A stretch of 64,000 nt of DNA. It comes from Neptuniibacter marinus. Lineage in GTDB: Bacteria; Pseudomonadota; Gammaproteobacteria; Pseudomonadales; Balneatricaceae. How positions within the stretch are numbered: the stretch's first letter is position 1; the number at the start of each line of letters is the position of its first letter. The notes beneath the pieces were generated by a model. That model was not told the origin of the DNA and ran no database searches. It saw only the letters and a program-made list of their open reading frames with translations. The translations under genes and the position numbers were made by a program. Location of the stretch: NCBI RefSeq assembly GCF_001597725.1, contig NZ_LUTR01000012.1:1-64000 (forward strand), written 5' to 3'. Shown here piece after piece: positions 19,145 to 28,154 of this stretch.

Positions 19145-20092
19145 ATGGCAATTAAACTTGGCATAGTGATGGACCCGATTGATGACATCACTTTCAAAAA
19201 AGACAGTTCATTAGCAATGCTCTGGGCAGCTCAACAAAAAGGTTGGGAGCTGTGGTATATGGAACAACACCATCTATTTTCTCTGAATGGCAAAGCCCAA
19301 GCCAAAATGGCCCCCCTTTCCGTCGCCATGAATGAAGATGACTGGTTCACCCGCCAAGAGTACCAAACACGGGATCTATCGGATCTAGATGTTATCTTAA
19401 TGCGCAAAGACCCTCCGTTTGATAATGAATTTATCTACACCACCTATCTACTTGAACAGGCAGAGAAAGAAGGCACATTAATTGTTAATAAGCCTCAAAG
19501 CTTACGTGACTATAATGAAAAGCTATTTGCCACACATTTTCCAGAGTGCTGTCCACCGGTATTAGTTAGCAAACACGATGAGCTATTACGTGCGTTCCAT
19601 AAAGAGCACGGTGATGTCATATTCAAACCACTCGATGGTATGGGCGGCTCTCAGATCTATCGCATCAAAGAGGATGGATTGAATTTAGGGGTAATCATAG
19701 AGGCACTTACTGATCATGGCAAACAAACGATCATGGCTCAAAGGTATATCCCTGAAATTGTAGACGGCGATAAACGTATTCTGATGATAGATGGCGAACC
19801 CATCCCTTATGGGCTTGCGCGTATCCCAACCAATGGTGAAACACGGGGCAACTTAGCTGCGGGAGGCCGCGGAGAAGGAAGAGAGCTGACTGACCGAGAA
19901 TATTGGATCAGCAAGCAAATTGCTCCAATTTTAAAAGAAAAGGGATTATTATTTGTAGGCTTGGATGTGATCGGTGATTATTTAACAGAGATAAATGTCA
20001 CCAGCCCTACATGTATTCGAGAGATCGACAACCAATATGGTCTTGATATTGGGATGCAGTTAATGGATGCCATCGAAGCAAAATTAAGCTAA
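19145..20092 (+). CDS. gshB: Glutathione synthetase
   Basis: An ATP-grasp ligase that joins gamma-glutamylcysteine and glycine, the second step of glutathione synthesis. The 315-aa length and the segments MDPIDDI..KKDSSLAML, NKPQSLRDYNEKLFA, FKPLDGMGGSQIYR and GLDVIGDYLTEINVTSPTC are those of GshB. It is the first of the run gshB-tonB-yqgE-yqgF-pyrR-pyrB-pyrC', the order known from Pseudomonas aeruginosa. Confidence 0.97.
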   Translation: MAIKLGIVMDPIDDITFKKDSSLAMLWAAQQKGWELWYMEQHHLFSLNGKAQAKMAPLSVAMNEDDWFTRQEYQTRDLSDLDVILMRKDPPFDNEFIYTTYLLEQAEKEGTLIVNKPQSLRDYNEKLFATHFPECCPPVLVSKHDELLRAFHKEHGDVIFKPLDGMGGSQIYRIKEDGLNLGVIIEALTDHGKQTIMAQRYIPEIVDGDKRILMIDGEPIPYGLARIPTNGETRGNLAAGGRGEGRELTDREYWISKQIAPILKEKGLLFVGLDVIGDYLTEINVTSPTCIREIDNQYGLDIGMQLMDAIEAKLS

Positions 20093-20124
20093 ATACTAAT
20101 CGGACAAAAAAGGCTATATAAAGA

Positions 20125-21072
20125 GTGAATACCGCTGCGACACAGACCGCTTCAGTTACTGAACGTTTCGGTTTCATTCTTTTCTTTGCCACTGCCCTTC
20201 ACGCTATTGCTATCATTGGCATCACCTTTTCTGCGGACAACTACACACCTCCTCAAAAAACCATTGAGATAACCTTAGCTCAACACCAGCAAAAAGAAGC
20301 ACCTAAGGAAGTTGATTTTATTGCCCAAGCCAATCAAACCGGCAGCGGTCAAAGCCTCAATAAACATCTTCCCACTAGCAATCAACAAGCAGACTTTCAA
20401 GATTTAAAAATCAATCCGCAAGCTGCTCAGCAAACTGCAATTTCGCCCGCTAAGGCGGAAATACAATCCGCCCCGATTGAGAAAAAGACTGTATCTAAAG
20501 AACAAAAGAAACCTCTACATACAAGTCAGGTGAAGAAAAAAGTCGTTACCACAACTCAACCGAGTCAGAAGAAAATTGCAAAAAAATCACAAAAACCACA
20601 AACGCAACAACCGGCACCAGCAACACCGGTAGGCTCAACCTCACTACTCGCTCGGAGCTTAGAGATAGCGAGCTTACAAGCCGAGATAGATAATCATCGT
20701 CAACTCATGGCTAAGCAGCCCAAAATTAGACGACTGACCTCCGCCTCTACAAAGAAAAGAGAAGACGCCCTCTATTTAGAAAATTGGCGTAAGAAGATAG
20801 AAAGCATTGGTAATTTACACTACCCAGAAGAGGCACGGCGTAACAAAATGTATGGTAGTTTGCGCCTATTAGTAGCGATAAAGCCTGATGGTGCAGTTAA
20901 AAGCATTGAGGTACTCGAATCCTCCGGCCAACCCATTCTTGATGATGCAGCCATTCGCATCGTGCGGCTGGCGGCTCCCTTCCAGCCCTTCCCTGTAGAA
21001 ATGAGAAAAAGCACCGATCTTCTTGAGATAATTCGTACGTGGAAATTTGAGAAAAAAGCATACGTATACTAA
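20125..21072 (+). CDS. TonB-family energy transducer protein
   Basis: A 315-aa inner-membrane-anchored periplasmic protein. One N-terminal helix (about 15-36) is followed by a long Gln/Lys/Pro-rich linker (40-200) and a C-terminal TonB domain from about 233 to the end (YPEEARRNKMYGSLRLLV...). It has no ExbB/ExbD partner nearby. Its place between gshB and yqgE is that of P. aeruginosa TonB3, which has been linked to twitching motility and type IV pilus assembly; pilT and pilU lie 4 kb downstream. The start is GTG. The helix lacks the SHLS motif of iron-transport TonB1, so a non-transport role is plausible but unproven. Confidence 0.82.
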   Translation: MNTAATQTASVTERFGFILFFATALHAIAIIGITFSADNYTPPQKTIEITLAQHQQKEAPKEVDFIAQANQTGSGQSLNKHLPTSNQQADFQDLKINPQAAQQTAISPAKAEIQSAPIEKKTVSKEQKKPLHTSQVKKKVVTTTQPSQKKIAKKSQKPQTQQPAPATPVGSTSLLARSLEIASLQAEIDNHRQLMAKQPKIRRLTSASTKKREDALYLENWRKKIESIGNLHYPEEARRNKMYGSLRLLVAIKPDGAVKSIEVLESSGQPILDDAAIRIVRLAAPFQPFPVEMRKSTDLLEIIRTWKFEKKAYVY

Positions 21073-21107
21073 GCCTTAATACAGTGCATTTAATATGAGC
21101 CTCACCT

Positions 21108-21680
21108 ATGACCTCTTCATGCTACTGTTTACGTAATCATTTTTTAATTTCAATGCCCCATTTAAATGACCTTAACTTCTCACAAACCGTCACTTATATT
21201 TGCGACCATAGTGAGTATGGCGCTCTTGGCTTAGTTGTTAATCGCCCTATTGGTTTAACCCTGATTGAACTATGCAAACACCTCAACCTACCCTACTCCT
21301 CACTGCCTGACCAACAAACAGAGATTTATAGCGGCGGCCCTCTCCACAGTGATCGAGGCTATGTATTACATAAAGCAAACTCTCCTTTAGAGTGGACATC
21401 AAGCCATCTTATTGCCGACGATATCTGTCTCAGCACATCAACAGAATCAATAGAAGCGGCGGCAAAAGGCCACTTCAATCATCATTACTTAATCGCTTTA
21501 GGCTGCGCGAGTTGGGGGCCGAATCAATTGGAAGAAGAGATGATTGATAATGTATGGTTAAGCTGCCCCGCAAATTCAGATATACTATTCGATATGCCTG
21601 CAAGTAAACGGCTGCAGGCAGCAGCATCCATTTTAGGCGTAGATCTTGACCTACTGTCAACACATTCGGGGCACGCTTAA
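21108..21680 (+). CDS. yqgE: YqgE/AlgH family protein (UPF0301)
   Basis: A 190-aa cytoplasmic protein of the YqgE/AlgH family, recognised by NHFLISMPHLND..FSQTVTYICDH, GLVVNRP and IYSGGPL. Pseudomonas AlgH influences alginate regulation, but the biochemical role is not settled. It is conserved directly upstream of yqgF in most gammaproteobacteria, including E. coli. The C-terminal LLSTHSGHA end resembles Pseudomonas AlgH. Confidence 0.9.
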   Translation: MTSSCYCLRNHFLISMPHLNDLNFSQTVTYICDHSEYGALGLVVNRPIGLTLIELCKHLNLPYSSLPDQQTEIYSGGPLHSDRGYVLHKANSPLEWTSSHLIADDICLSTSTESIEAAAKGHFNHHYLIALGCASWGPNQLEEEMIDNVWLSCPANSDILFDMPASKRLQAAASILGVDLDLLSTHSGHA

Positions 21681-21736
21681 GACTGATCATTATAGCGCAA
21701 CTTAGTTGAGCCACTGTTTTAAGGTTTTAAGCATAA

Positions 21737-22213
21737 ATGAGCAATTCTGTTAAACAGGCATTGGCCTTTGACTTCGGCACTTTACGTATAGGTATAGCAA
21801 CGGGCCAATCCATTACTGGCACCGCGACCCCACTTGAACCTATAGCAGCTAGAGACGGCATCCCCAACTGGGAGCAATTAGCCAAAATAATCTCAGATTG
21901 GGCTCCTGATGCGCTGATCGTAGGTATCCCTCTCAACTATGACGGGACAATCAGCGATATGGCCTACCGTGCCCGTAAGTTTGCAAACCGCCTAAATGAA
22001 CGCTACAAAATTCCATGCTTCTTGATGGATGAGCGTCTATCAACCGCCGAAGCCAAAGAGATACATTTCGCCGCAGGCGGTAGCGACAATTTCAAAAAAG
22101 AATCCGTCGATGGAATTGCTGCTCAACTTATTCTAGAAAGCTGGTTTAATTGCGATATTCACATTCCTAGCCATACTCGTTTGGAAGAAGTATATGATCT
22201 CAAGCACCCTTAA
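21737..22213 (+). CDS. yqgF: Putative pre-16S rRNA nuclease/Holliday junction resolvase-like YqgF
   Basis: A 158-aa RNase H-fold protein. The N-terminal ALAFDFGTLRIGIA carries the first catalytic Asp, DALIVGIPLN is the middle strand, and MDERLSTAEA and KKESVDGIAAQLILE carry the acidic C-terminal residues. The family processes the 5' end of 16S rRNA in E. coli and was first named RuvX for its resemblance to Holliday junction resolvases. It overlaps pyrR by 20 bp. Confidence 0.93.
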   Translation: MSNSVKQALAFDFGTLRIGIATGQSITGTATPLEPIAARDGIPNWEQLAKIISDWAPDALIVGIPLNYDGTISDMAYRARKFANRLNERYKIPCFLMDERLSTAEAKEIHFAAGGSDNFKKESVDGIAAQLILESWFNCDIHIPSHTRLEEVYDLKHP

Positions 22214-22709
22214 CACCTCAGCACTGCTAGATAAAATGAAGCAGGAACTTACCGATCTGCTAGCCAAAGACAACAAAACTGACCCTCTGATGATCGGTAT
22301 ACATACAGGAGGCGCATGGCTAGCTCAAAAGCTGCATCAAGACTTAGGCATCAAGAGCCCCCTTGGCACTTTAGATATATCATTTCACCGTGATGACTTT
22401 GATCAAGCGGGTTTAAACCCCAAAGTTCAACCATCTAACCTTCCCTGCACAACAGAAGGCCGACACATTTTACTCGTCGACGATGTTATTATGAGCGGTA
22501 GGACAATCCGAGCAGCGCTAAACGAACTATTCGATTACGGACGCCCAGCCTCCGTTACCCTTATTACACTGCTTGATCTGCAACAACGCGAACTTCCTAT
22601 ACAAGCCGATATCATCGGCGGGAACTTAGTGATAAATCCAGATCAAATAGTAAAACTTACCGGTCCAGAGCCTCTTGCCCTGGAAATCCGTAACAGATCA
22701 AAAGACTGA
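22194..22709 (+). CDS. pyrR: PyrR: pyrimidine operon regulator/uracil phosphoribosyltransferase
   Basis: A 171-aa PRTase-fold protein with the PRPP loop LLVDDVIMSGRTIRAA at about residues 94-108. In Gram-positive bacteria PyrR binds pyr mRNA; in Pseudomonas it sits ahead of pyrB and influences pyrimidine gene expression by a mechanism that is less clear. The 20-bp overlap with yqgF and the immediate abutment to pyrB show co-transcription. I see no attenuator hairpin between pyrR and pyrB, and there is no room for one. Confidence 0.92.
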   Translation: MISSTLNTSALLDKMKQELTDLLAKDNKTDPLMIGIHTGGAWLAQKLHQDLGIKSPLGTLDISFHRDDFDQAGLNPKVQPSNLPCTTEGRHILLVDDVIMSGRTIRAALNELFDYGRPASVTLITLLDLQQRELPIQADIIGGNLVINPDQIVKLTGPEPLALEIRNRSKD

Positions 22710-22718
22710 GTGAACATC

Positions 22719-23723
22719 ATGCTTGAACACACGGATCCTAGTCAGGTTCAACTCACTAAAGATGGCGAGTTAAAACACTTCATTACAACGGAACACCTCT
22801 CTCGAGAGGTGTTAACTGAAATTCTAGATACCGCCGACTCTTTTGTAGATCTGGGTGCCAAACAGGTAAAAAAGGTTCCTCTGTTACGCGGAAAAACCGT
22901 CGTAAACCTATTTTTTGAGGCCAGTACCCGCACGCTATCAACTTTTGAACTCGCGGCTAAACGACTCTCTGCCGATGTACTTAATCTCAATATAAGCACC
23001 TCATCCACATCAAAAGGGGAAACATTAAAGGACACCTTAATGACCCTCCATGCGATGCACTCGGATATGTTTGTTGTACGCCATTCAAGCAGCGGAGCGG
23101 CCCATTTTATCGCGGAGCATGTTACCCCAGACGTTGCCGTAATTAATGCAGGGGATGGTCGCCACGCTCATCCAACCCAAGCAATGTTAGATATGCTTAC
23201 CATTCGCCAAGCAAAAGGTGCATTTGAGCCGCTATCTGTTGCTATTGTCGGCGACATTCTGCACTCACGGGTTGCTCGCTCACAAATTCACGCTCTCCGC
23301 ACATTAGGCGTGGAGGACATTCGCGTCATTGCACCGAATACTTTACTCCCTCACCATATAGAAAGTCTTGGCGTAAAGGTCTACACCAACATGCAACAAG
23401 GCATTAAAGATGTAGATGTAGTAATGATGCTTAGACTACAAAAAGAACGTATGAATAGCGCGCTATTACCAAGCGAAAGTGAATTTTACAAACTGTACGG
23501 TTTAACTATGGATAAATTAGCTCTAGCTAAGCCAGATGCGGTTGTAATGCACCCCGGCCCCATTAATCGCGGTGTCGAAATTGCCTCATCAGTGGCCGAT
23601 TGTGATCGATCATTGATTCTCGACCAAGTAACCAATGGCATTGCCGTTAGAATGGCTGTGATGTCTATGGCTGTAAGCGGACAAACAAAGAGCCGTTCCA
23701 ATAATAATGGGACGGAGGTATAA
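22719..23723 (+). CDS. pyrB: Aspartate carbamoyltransferase catalytic subunit
   Basis: Condenses carbamoyl phosphate and aspartate in pyrimidine synthesis. The carbamoyl-phosphate loop ASTRT lies near residue 70, and HPTQAMLDM and HPGPINRG are conserved. At about 334 aa it has the N-terminal extension of the Pseudomonas-type enzyme, whose active form is a dodecamer with a dihydroorotase-like partner. That partner follows 5 bp downstream. No pyrI is present. A GTG nine bases upstream, touching the pyrR stop, is an alternative start. Confidence 0.95.
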   Translation: MLEHTDPSQVQLTKDGELKHFITTEHLSREVLTEILDTADSFVDLGAKQVKKVPLLRGKTVVNLFFEASTRTLSTFELAAKRLSADVLNLNISTSSTSKGETLKDTLMTLHAMHSDMFVVRHSSSGAAHFIAEHVTPDVAVINAGDGRHAHPTQAMLDMLTIRQAKGAFEPLSVAIVGDILHSRVARSQIHALRTLGVEDIRVIAPNTLLPHHIESLGVKVYTNMQQGIKDVDVVMMLRLQKERMNSALLPSESEFYKLYGLTMDKLALAKPDAVVMHPGPINRGVEIASSVADCDRSLILDQVTNGIAVRMAVMSMAVSGQTKSRSNNNGTEV

Positions 23724-23728
23724 GATTC

Positions 23729-25006
23729 ATGAATATCCTTATTAAAAACGGACGACTCATCGATCCAGCCAATAAGATCGATAGCATTACTGATCTCTAT
23801 ATTTCTAATGGTCATATTGCCAGCATAAACACAGCGCCTGAAGGCTTTGTAGCTGATCAGTTAATCGATGCCAGTGATAAAATTGTCTGCCCCGGTTTAA
23901 TTGATATATGCGCCCACGCTCGTGAGCCAGGCCCATCTCAGAAAGGTTCTATAAAAACAGAATCAATGGCAGCGGTTGCCGGTGGGATCACTACGATGAT
24001 CACCCCACCCACAACCAATCCAATTATCGACACACCCGCCGTTGCCAAGCTCATTAAAGATCGCTGCACAGAGGCTGGAAAACTTACGATTCATCCCATG
24101 GGTGCTTTAACAAAAGCACTTGAGGGTGAGCAACTCTCACCTATGCATGCACTTGCCTCCTCAGGCTGCATAGCTTTTACAAACAGCCGCAACGCTATTG
24201 CTAACTCCCTTGTGCTTACCCGCTGTTTAGAGTACGCAGCAACTCATGACTTCTTAGTCGTATTTCAAGCTCAAGATGCAGCGTTAGCACAGGGTGGTTG
24301 TATGCATGATGACAGTACTTGTACTCGTCTGGGCCTCAATGGTATCCCTGAGTCTACAGAAACCGTCGAAGTCGCTCGCTGCTTGCTGTTAACAGAGCAA
24401 ACCGGCGTAAGAGCACACTTTGGACAGCTTTCCTGTGAACGCTCCGTACGCATGATCGCAGAAGCGCAAGAGAGAGGACTTCCAGTCACTGCCGATGTAT
24501 CTATTCAAAATTTATTGTTAACTGATGAAAACGTTAATGGCTTCAATAATAATTTCCACCTAATACCTCCGCTTCGCAGTCAATTGGACAGAGCCGGTTT
24601 GATCCAAGGTTTAATAAGCGGCACAATTCAAGCAATCTGTTCCGACCATCAGCCCCACGAGCGAGCTGCAAAAGAAGCGCCCTTTGCTGATACAGAGCCA
24701 GGTATGATTGGGCTTGAAACTTTACTATCTTTATCTTTATGGCTTGTAGAGCAAGAGATGTTAGACCTGCCACAACTGATTGAGAAACTAACACTAGCGC
24801 CAGCGGCTATATTAGGTTTAGACGCAGGTAATTTAGCCATTGGACGTAAAGCAGACATATGTATTTTCGATCCTAAAGCGGAATGGATGCTGACACCTGA
24901 AACAAGCTACTCCCGAGGCAAAAACACCCCGTTTATGGACCATCCTCTAAAAGGGAAAGTAACTAATACGCTTCATAATGGCCAAGTTGTCTATTCAGCC
25001 AATTAG
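23729..25006 (+). CDS. pyrX: Dihydroorotase-like, catalytically degenerate subunit PyrC' (PyrX)
   Basis: A 425-aa amidohydrolase-fold protein aligned with class I dihydroorotase but missing several metal ligands. The normal HxH after PGLID is C61-A-H63 (IDICAHAREPG). The His of the HAED block is Gln180 (FQAQDAAL). The second His of the HxxH block is Gln233 (HFGQLS). The final Asp306 (SDHQPHE) remains. This fits the inactive PyrC' subunit that Pseudomonas aspartate carbamoyltransferase needs for assembly; a separate active PyrC should exist elsewhere. It is paired with pyrB in one transcript and followed by a terminator. Confidence 0.9.
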   Translation: MNILIKNGRLIDPANKIDSITDLYISNGHIASINTAPEGFVADQLIDASDKIVCPGLIDICAHAREPGPSQKGSIKTESMAAVAGGITTMITPPTTNPIIDTPAVAKLIKDRCTEAGKLTIHPMGALTKALEGEQLSPMHALASSGCIAFTNSRNAIANSLVLTRCLEYAATHDFLVVFQAQDAALAQGGCMHDDSTCTRLGLNGIPESTETVEVARCLLLTEQTGVRAHFGQLSCERSVRMIAEAQERGLPVTADVSIQNLLLTDENVNGFNNNFHLIPPLRSQLDRAGLIQGLISGTIQAICSDHQPHERAAKEAPFADTEPGMIGLETLLSLSLWLVEQEMLDLPQLIEKLTLAPAAILGLDAGNLAIGRKADICIFDPKAEWMLTPETSYSRGKNTPFMDHPLKGKVTNTLHNGQVVYSAN

Positions 25007-25032
25007 ACCTGTAAGTTATATAAGTGACACAC

Positions 25033-25062
25033 AAAAAAGCCGGAGTGATTACGCCGGCTTTT
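25033..25062. terminator. Bidirectional terminator between pyrX and pilU
   Basis: AAAAAGCCGG (25033-25042) and CCGGCTTTTT (25053-25062) form a perfect 10-bp stem around a 10-nt loop, with T-tracts on both strands, between convergent genes. Confidence 0.9.
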
Positions 25063-25085
25063 TACAACATACAACCTATTAAAAG

Positions 25086-26249
25086 CTACATCCCGCTGAC
25101 GTTAGCATCACCTTCATTATGAAGATAATCTTCCTCTTCCTGAAGATGGAAAGACTGCCCATCATCCACACCTAAACCCGGATTTGTATCTGAATTGAGT
25201 TTAATCATCAAGCGAAGATCATTAGGTGAGTCTGCATGGGCCAAAGCTACGTCATAAGTAATTTCACCATCTTTATAGAGCGCAAAAAGAGCCTGATCAA
25301 ACGTCTGCATCCCCAAGTTTGTAGATTTTTTCACCACCTCTTTTATCTCATGGACTTCACCTTTACGGATAAGGTCTTGAATCAAAGGTGTGTTAATCAA
25401 GACCTCAATCGCGGCTCGACGTCCCTTACCATCCTTAGTCGGTAGGAGTTGCTGAGCTATAATCGCTTTCAGGTTCAATGATAGATCCATCCACAACTGA
25501 TCATGGTGTTCTGCTGGAAAGAAACTAATCACTCGATCTAACGCTTGGTTGGCATTATTCGCATGTAGCGTGGCCAACGTAAGATGACCTGTTTCAGCAA
25601 ATACAATACCATGCTGCATCGTTTCTCGCGTACGAATTTCCCCCATCAAAATGACATCAGGAGCCTGACGCAGCGTATTTTTCAACGCAGTATCAAAAGA
25701 TTCTGTATCTATACCCACTTCACGCTGAGTAATAATACTTTGCTTATGCTCATGGATATATTCAATCGGGTCTTCGATCGTAATGATATGTCCGCGATGA
25801 TTGGTATTACGGTAATCAATCATTGAAGCTAGGGAAGTAGATTTACCGGTTGAGGTCCCCCCCACAAACAGAATCAAACCGCGCTTTGTCATGGAAAGAT
25901 CACGGAGAATAGGAGGGAGATTTAGCTCTTCTAAAGAGGGGATATGATTATTAATCTTCCTAAGGACCATACCGGCAGAGTTTCGCTGAAAAAAGGCTGA
26001 CACACGGAAACGACCTAAACCCGGTGCACTGATCGCAAAGTTACACTCATGCGAACCTTCAAACTCGGCCAGCTGTTTGTCGTTCATCGTACTATAGACT
26101 AACGCCCGTGCCTGAGACGGCTTTAACGTATCTTTAGTTAACGGCTTTAACGTACCATCGACCTTTATCGTCGGACGCGCACCCGCAGTCACGAAGAGAT
26201 CCGAAGCATCCCTTTCTACCATTACTTTCAGTAATTGCGTAAAATCCAC
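25086..26249 (-). CDS. pilU: Type IV pilus retraction ATPase PilU
   Basis: A 387-aa PilT-family ATPase that acts with PilT at the inner-membrane base of type IV pili. The Walker A is GGTSTGKST (about 130-138; the usual PilU form is GGTGTGKST), followed by the Asp/His boxes (TIEDPIEYIHEHKQS and TLATLHANN). The C-terminal acidic tail is longer than in PilT, as expected for PilU. It lies 33 bp after pilT and is probably in one operon with it. Confidence 0.93.
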   Translation of the reverse strand: MDFTQLLKVMVERDASDLFVTAGARPTIKVDGTLKPLTKDTLKPSQARALVYSTMNDKQLAEFEGSHECNFAISAPGLGRFRVSAFFQRNSAGMVLRKINNHIPSLEELNLPPILRDLSMTKRGLILFVGGTSTGKSTSLASMIDYRNTNHRGHIITIEDPIEYIHEHKQSIITQREVGIDTESFDTALKNTLRQAPDVILMGEIRTRETMQHGIVFAETGHLTLATLHANNANQALDRVISFFPAEHHDQLWMDLSLNLKAIIAQQLLPTKDGKGRRAAIEVLINTPLIQDLIRKGEVHEIKEVVKKSTNLGMQTFDQALFALYKDGEITYDVALAHADSPNDLRLMIKLNSDTNPGLGVDDGQSFHLQEEEDYLHNEGDANVSGM

Positions 26250-26282
26250 GCTCTTCTCCTAAACTCCAGATAAGCCACGTAC

Positions 26283-27317
26283 TTAAAACTGCTGCGGATT
26301 TGCTGCACGTTCTCGGGCCGTTTCTCGGGATATCATACCTTTTTGAACCAATTCTTGCAGAGATTGATCCAATGTCTTCATACCAAACGAAGCACCCGTT
26401 TGTATCGCTGAATACATCTGCGCAACTTTAGCCTCACGAATTAAGTTACGAATGGCAGGCGTACCAATCATAATTTCATGGGCAGCAACACGCCCCCCTT
26501 TAGGTTTTTTCAATAGCGTTTGGGAGATAACGCCCATCAGCGACTCAGATAACATTGAGCGGACCATATCTTTCTCTGCTGCTGGGAAAACATCGATCAC
26601 ACGGTCAATTGTTTTAGCCGCCGAGGTGGTATGTAGTGTTCCAAAGACGAGATGCCCCGTTTCTGCCGCAGTTAAAGCAAGACGAATAGTTTCTAAATCT
26701 CGCATCTCACCGACAAGAATAATATCCGGATCTTCACGTAACGCTGAGCGCAATGCATTTGCGAAACTATGGGTATCTCGATGCACTTCTCGCTGGTTGA
26801 CTAAACATTTCTTACTTTCGTGCACAAACTCGATGGGATCTTCAATAGTAAGAATATGATCGGCGCGGGTGTCGTTCACATAATCAATCATTGCCGCTAA
26901 GGTTGTACTCTTACCCGAACCTGTGGGCCCAGTCACAAGTACAAGTCCCCTTGGAAGCTCAGATAGGTCTCTGAAAACTTTCCCCATATCGAGGTCATCT
27001 AGCGTCAATACTTTACTCGGGATTGTACGAAAAACAGCGCCCGCACCACGGTTTTGGTTAAACGCATTAACACGAAAACGTGCAAGACCTGGCACCTCAA
27101 ACGAGAAATCAGTTTCAAGCGTATCTTCATACTCTTTACGCTGTTTATCGTTCATAATGTCATAAATCAGCGTATGCACCTGTTTATGATCTAAAGAGGG
27201 AAGTTTAATACGACGAACCTCGCCATCAACACGAATAATGGGAGGCATACCAGCAGAAATATGTAGGTCAGACGCGCCTTGCTGTACGGTAAATGATAAA
27301 AGTTCGGTAATATCCAT
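26283..27317 (-). CDS. pilT: Type IV pilus retraction ATPase PilT
   Basis: A 344-aa hexameric ATPase that depolymerises type IV pili and powers twitching. The Walker A is GPTGSGKST (130-138), with TIEDPIEFVHE, a Walker B near ILVGEMRD, the His box FGTLHTTSA and the AIRNLIRE motif (near 290) needed for retraction. The adjoining yggS-proC-yggT block is divergent, as in P. aeruginosa and E. coli (yggR). Confidence 0.97.
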   Translation of the reverse strand: MDITELLSFTVQQGASDLHISAGMPPIIRVDGEVRRIKLPSLDHKQVHTLIYDIMNDKQRKEYEDTLETDFSFEVPGLARFRVNAFNQNRGAGAVFRTIPSKVLTLDDLDMGKVFRDLSELPRGLVLVTGPTGSGKSTTLAAMIDYVNDTRADHILTIEDPIEFVHESKKCLVNQREVHRDTHSFANALRSALREDPDIILVGEMRDLETIRLALTAAETGHLVFGTLHTTSAAKTIDRVIDVFPAAEKDMVRSMLSESLMGVISQTLLKKPKGGRVAAHEIMIGTPAIRNLIREAKVAQMYSAIQTGASFGMKTLDQSLQELVQKGMISRETARERAANPQQF

Positions 27318-27403
27318 AACGTTCCTGTAAACCGGAGCTGCTTTTATTTATGTTAGTTCTAGCAGAAAGCCGCGCGCAATCCAATCGCTTAGGTCACAAA
27401 TAT

Positions 27404-28093
27404 ATGTCAAGAATAGCAGAGAACCTGATTCAAGTTCGCCAACAATTGGAAATAAACGCTCAAAACGCCCACAGAACAGCCAGTGAAATAACCCTGCTCG
27501 CAGTCAGTAAAACACGCCCATCAGGAGATCTGAGAGAAGCTTATCAACAGGGACAGCGAAATTTTGGTGAGAATTATCTACAAGAGAGCCTCGATAAAAT
27601 TGCAGAATTAACTGACCTCGATATCTGTTGGCATTTCATTGGTCCTATCCAATCCAATAAAACCAAAGCGATTGCAGAAAATTTCACCTGGGTGCATACA
27701 ATAGAACGCTTAAAAATAGCACAGCGCCTTTCAGCGCAACGTCCAACAGCACTTCCACCACTGAATATCTGCATACAAGTTAATATTAGCGAGGAAGAGA
27801 GTAAATCCGGCTGTTTACCTGAGGAGTTACCCACTCTAGCCGCTGATATTCACAGATTACCTAACCTCTGTTTACGAGGTTTAATGGCTATTCCGAAAGC
27901 AACCGATAATATTAATGAGCAAAAAGCAGCCTTTGCTAAAATGAAATCCTTGCAGCTTGAATTACAAGCGGTTTACCCTCACCTTGATACATTATCTATG
28001 GGTATGTCTGGCGATATGGATACAGCCATTGCAGAAGGTGCAACCATCGTTAGAATAGGCACTGCCATTTTTGGTCAACGGCCAAAAAACTAG
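27404..28093 (+). CDS. yggS: YggS family pyridoxal-phosphate homeostasis protein
   Basis: A 229-aa PLP-binding TIM-barrel protein that buffers pyridoxal phosphate and has no known catalytic reaction. The PLP lysine is Lys36 in LLAVSKTRP; FGENYLQE and MGMSGDMDTAI are also family blocks. I use the ATG at 27404 (MSRIAENL...), which gives the normal family length and has an AGG site upstream; an open frame extends 54 nt further upstream. It leads the run yggS-proC-yggT-yggU. Confidence 0.93.
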   Translation: MSRIAENLIQVRQQLEINAQNAHRTASEITLLAVSKTRPSGDLREAYQQGQRNFGENYLQESLDKIAELTDLDICWHFIGPIQSNKTKAIAENFTWVHTIERLKIAQRLSAQRPTALPPLNICIQVNISEEESKSGCLPEELPTLAADIHRLPNLCLRGLMAIPKATDNINEQKAAFAKMKSLQLELQAVYPHLDTLSMGMSGDMDTAIAEGATIVRIGTAIFGQRPKN

Positions 28094-28154
28094 TAAAAGT
28101 AAGCTCTGTATTTGAGATGAATACCCCATTAAATTTATAAGTAAGGAATTAACT

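Noticed and set aside
25086-27317. Reading pilT and pilU as general secretion (GspE) or conjugation ATPases.
   Set aside because: Length, the AIRNLIRE motif and gene context fit the PilT/PilU retraction family.
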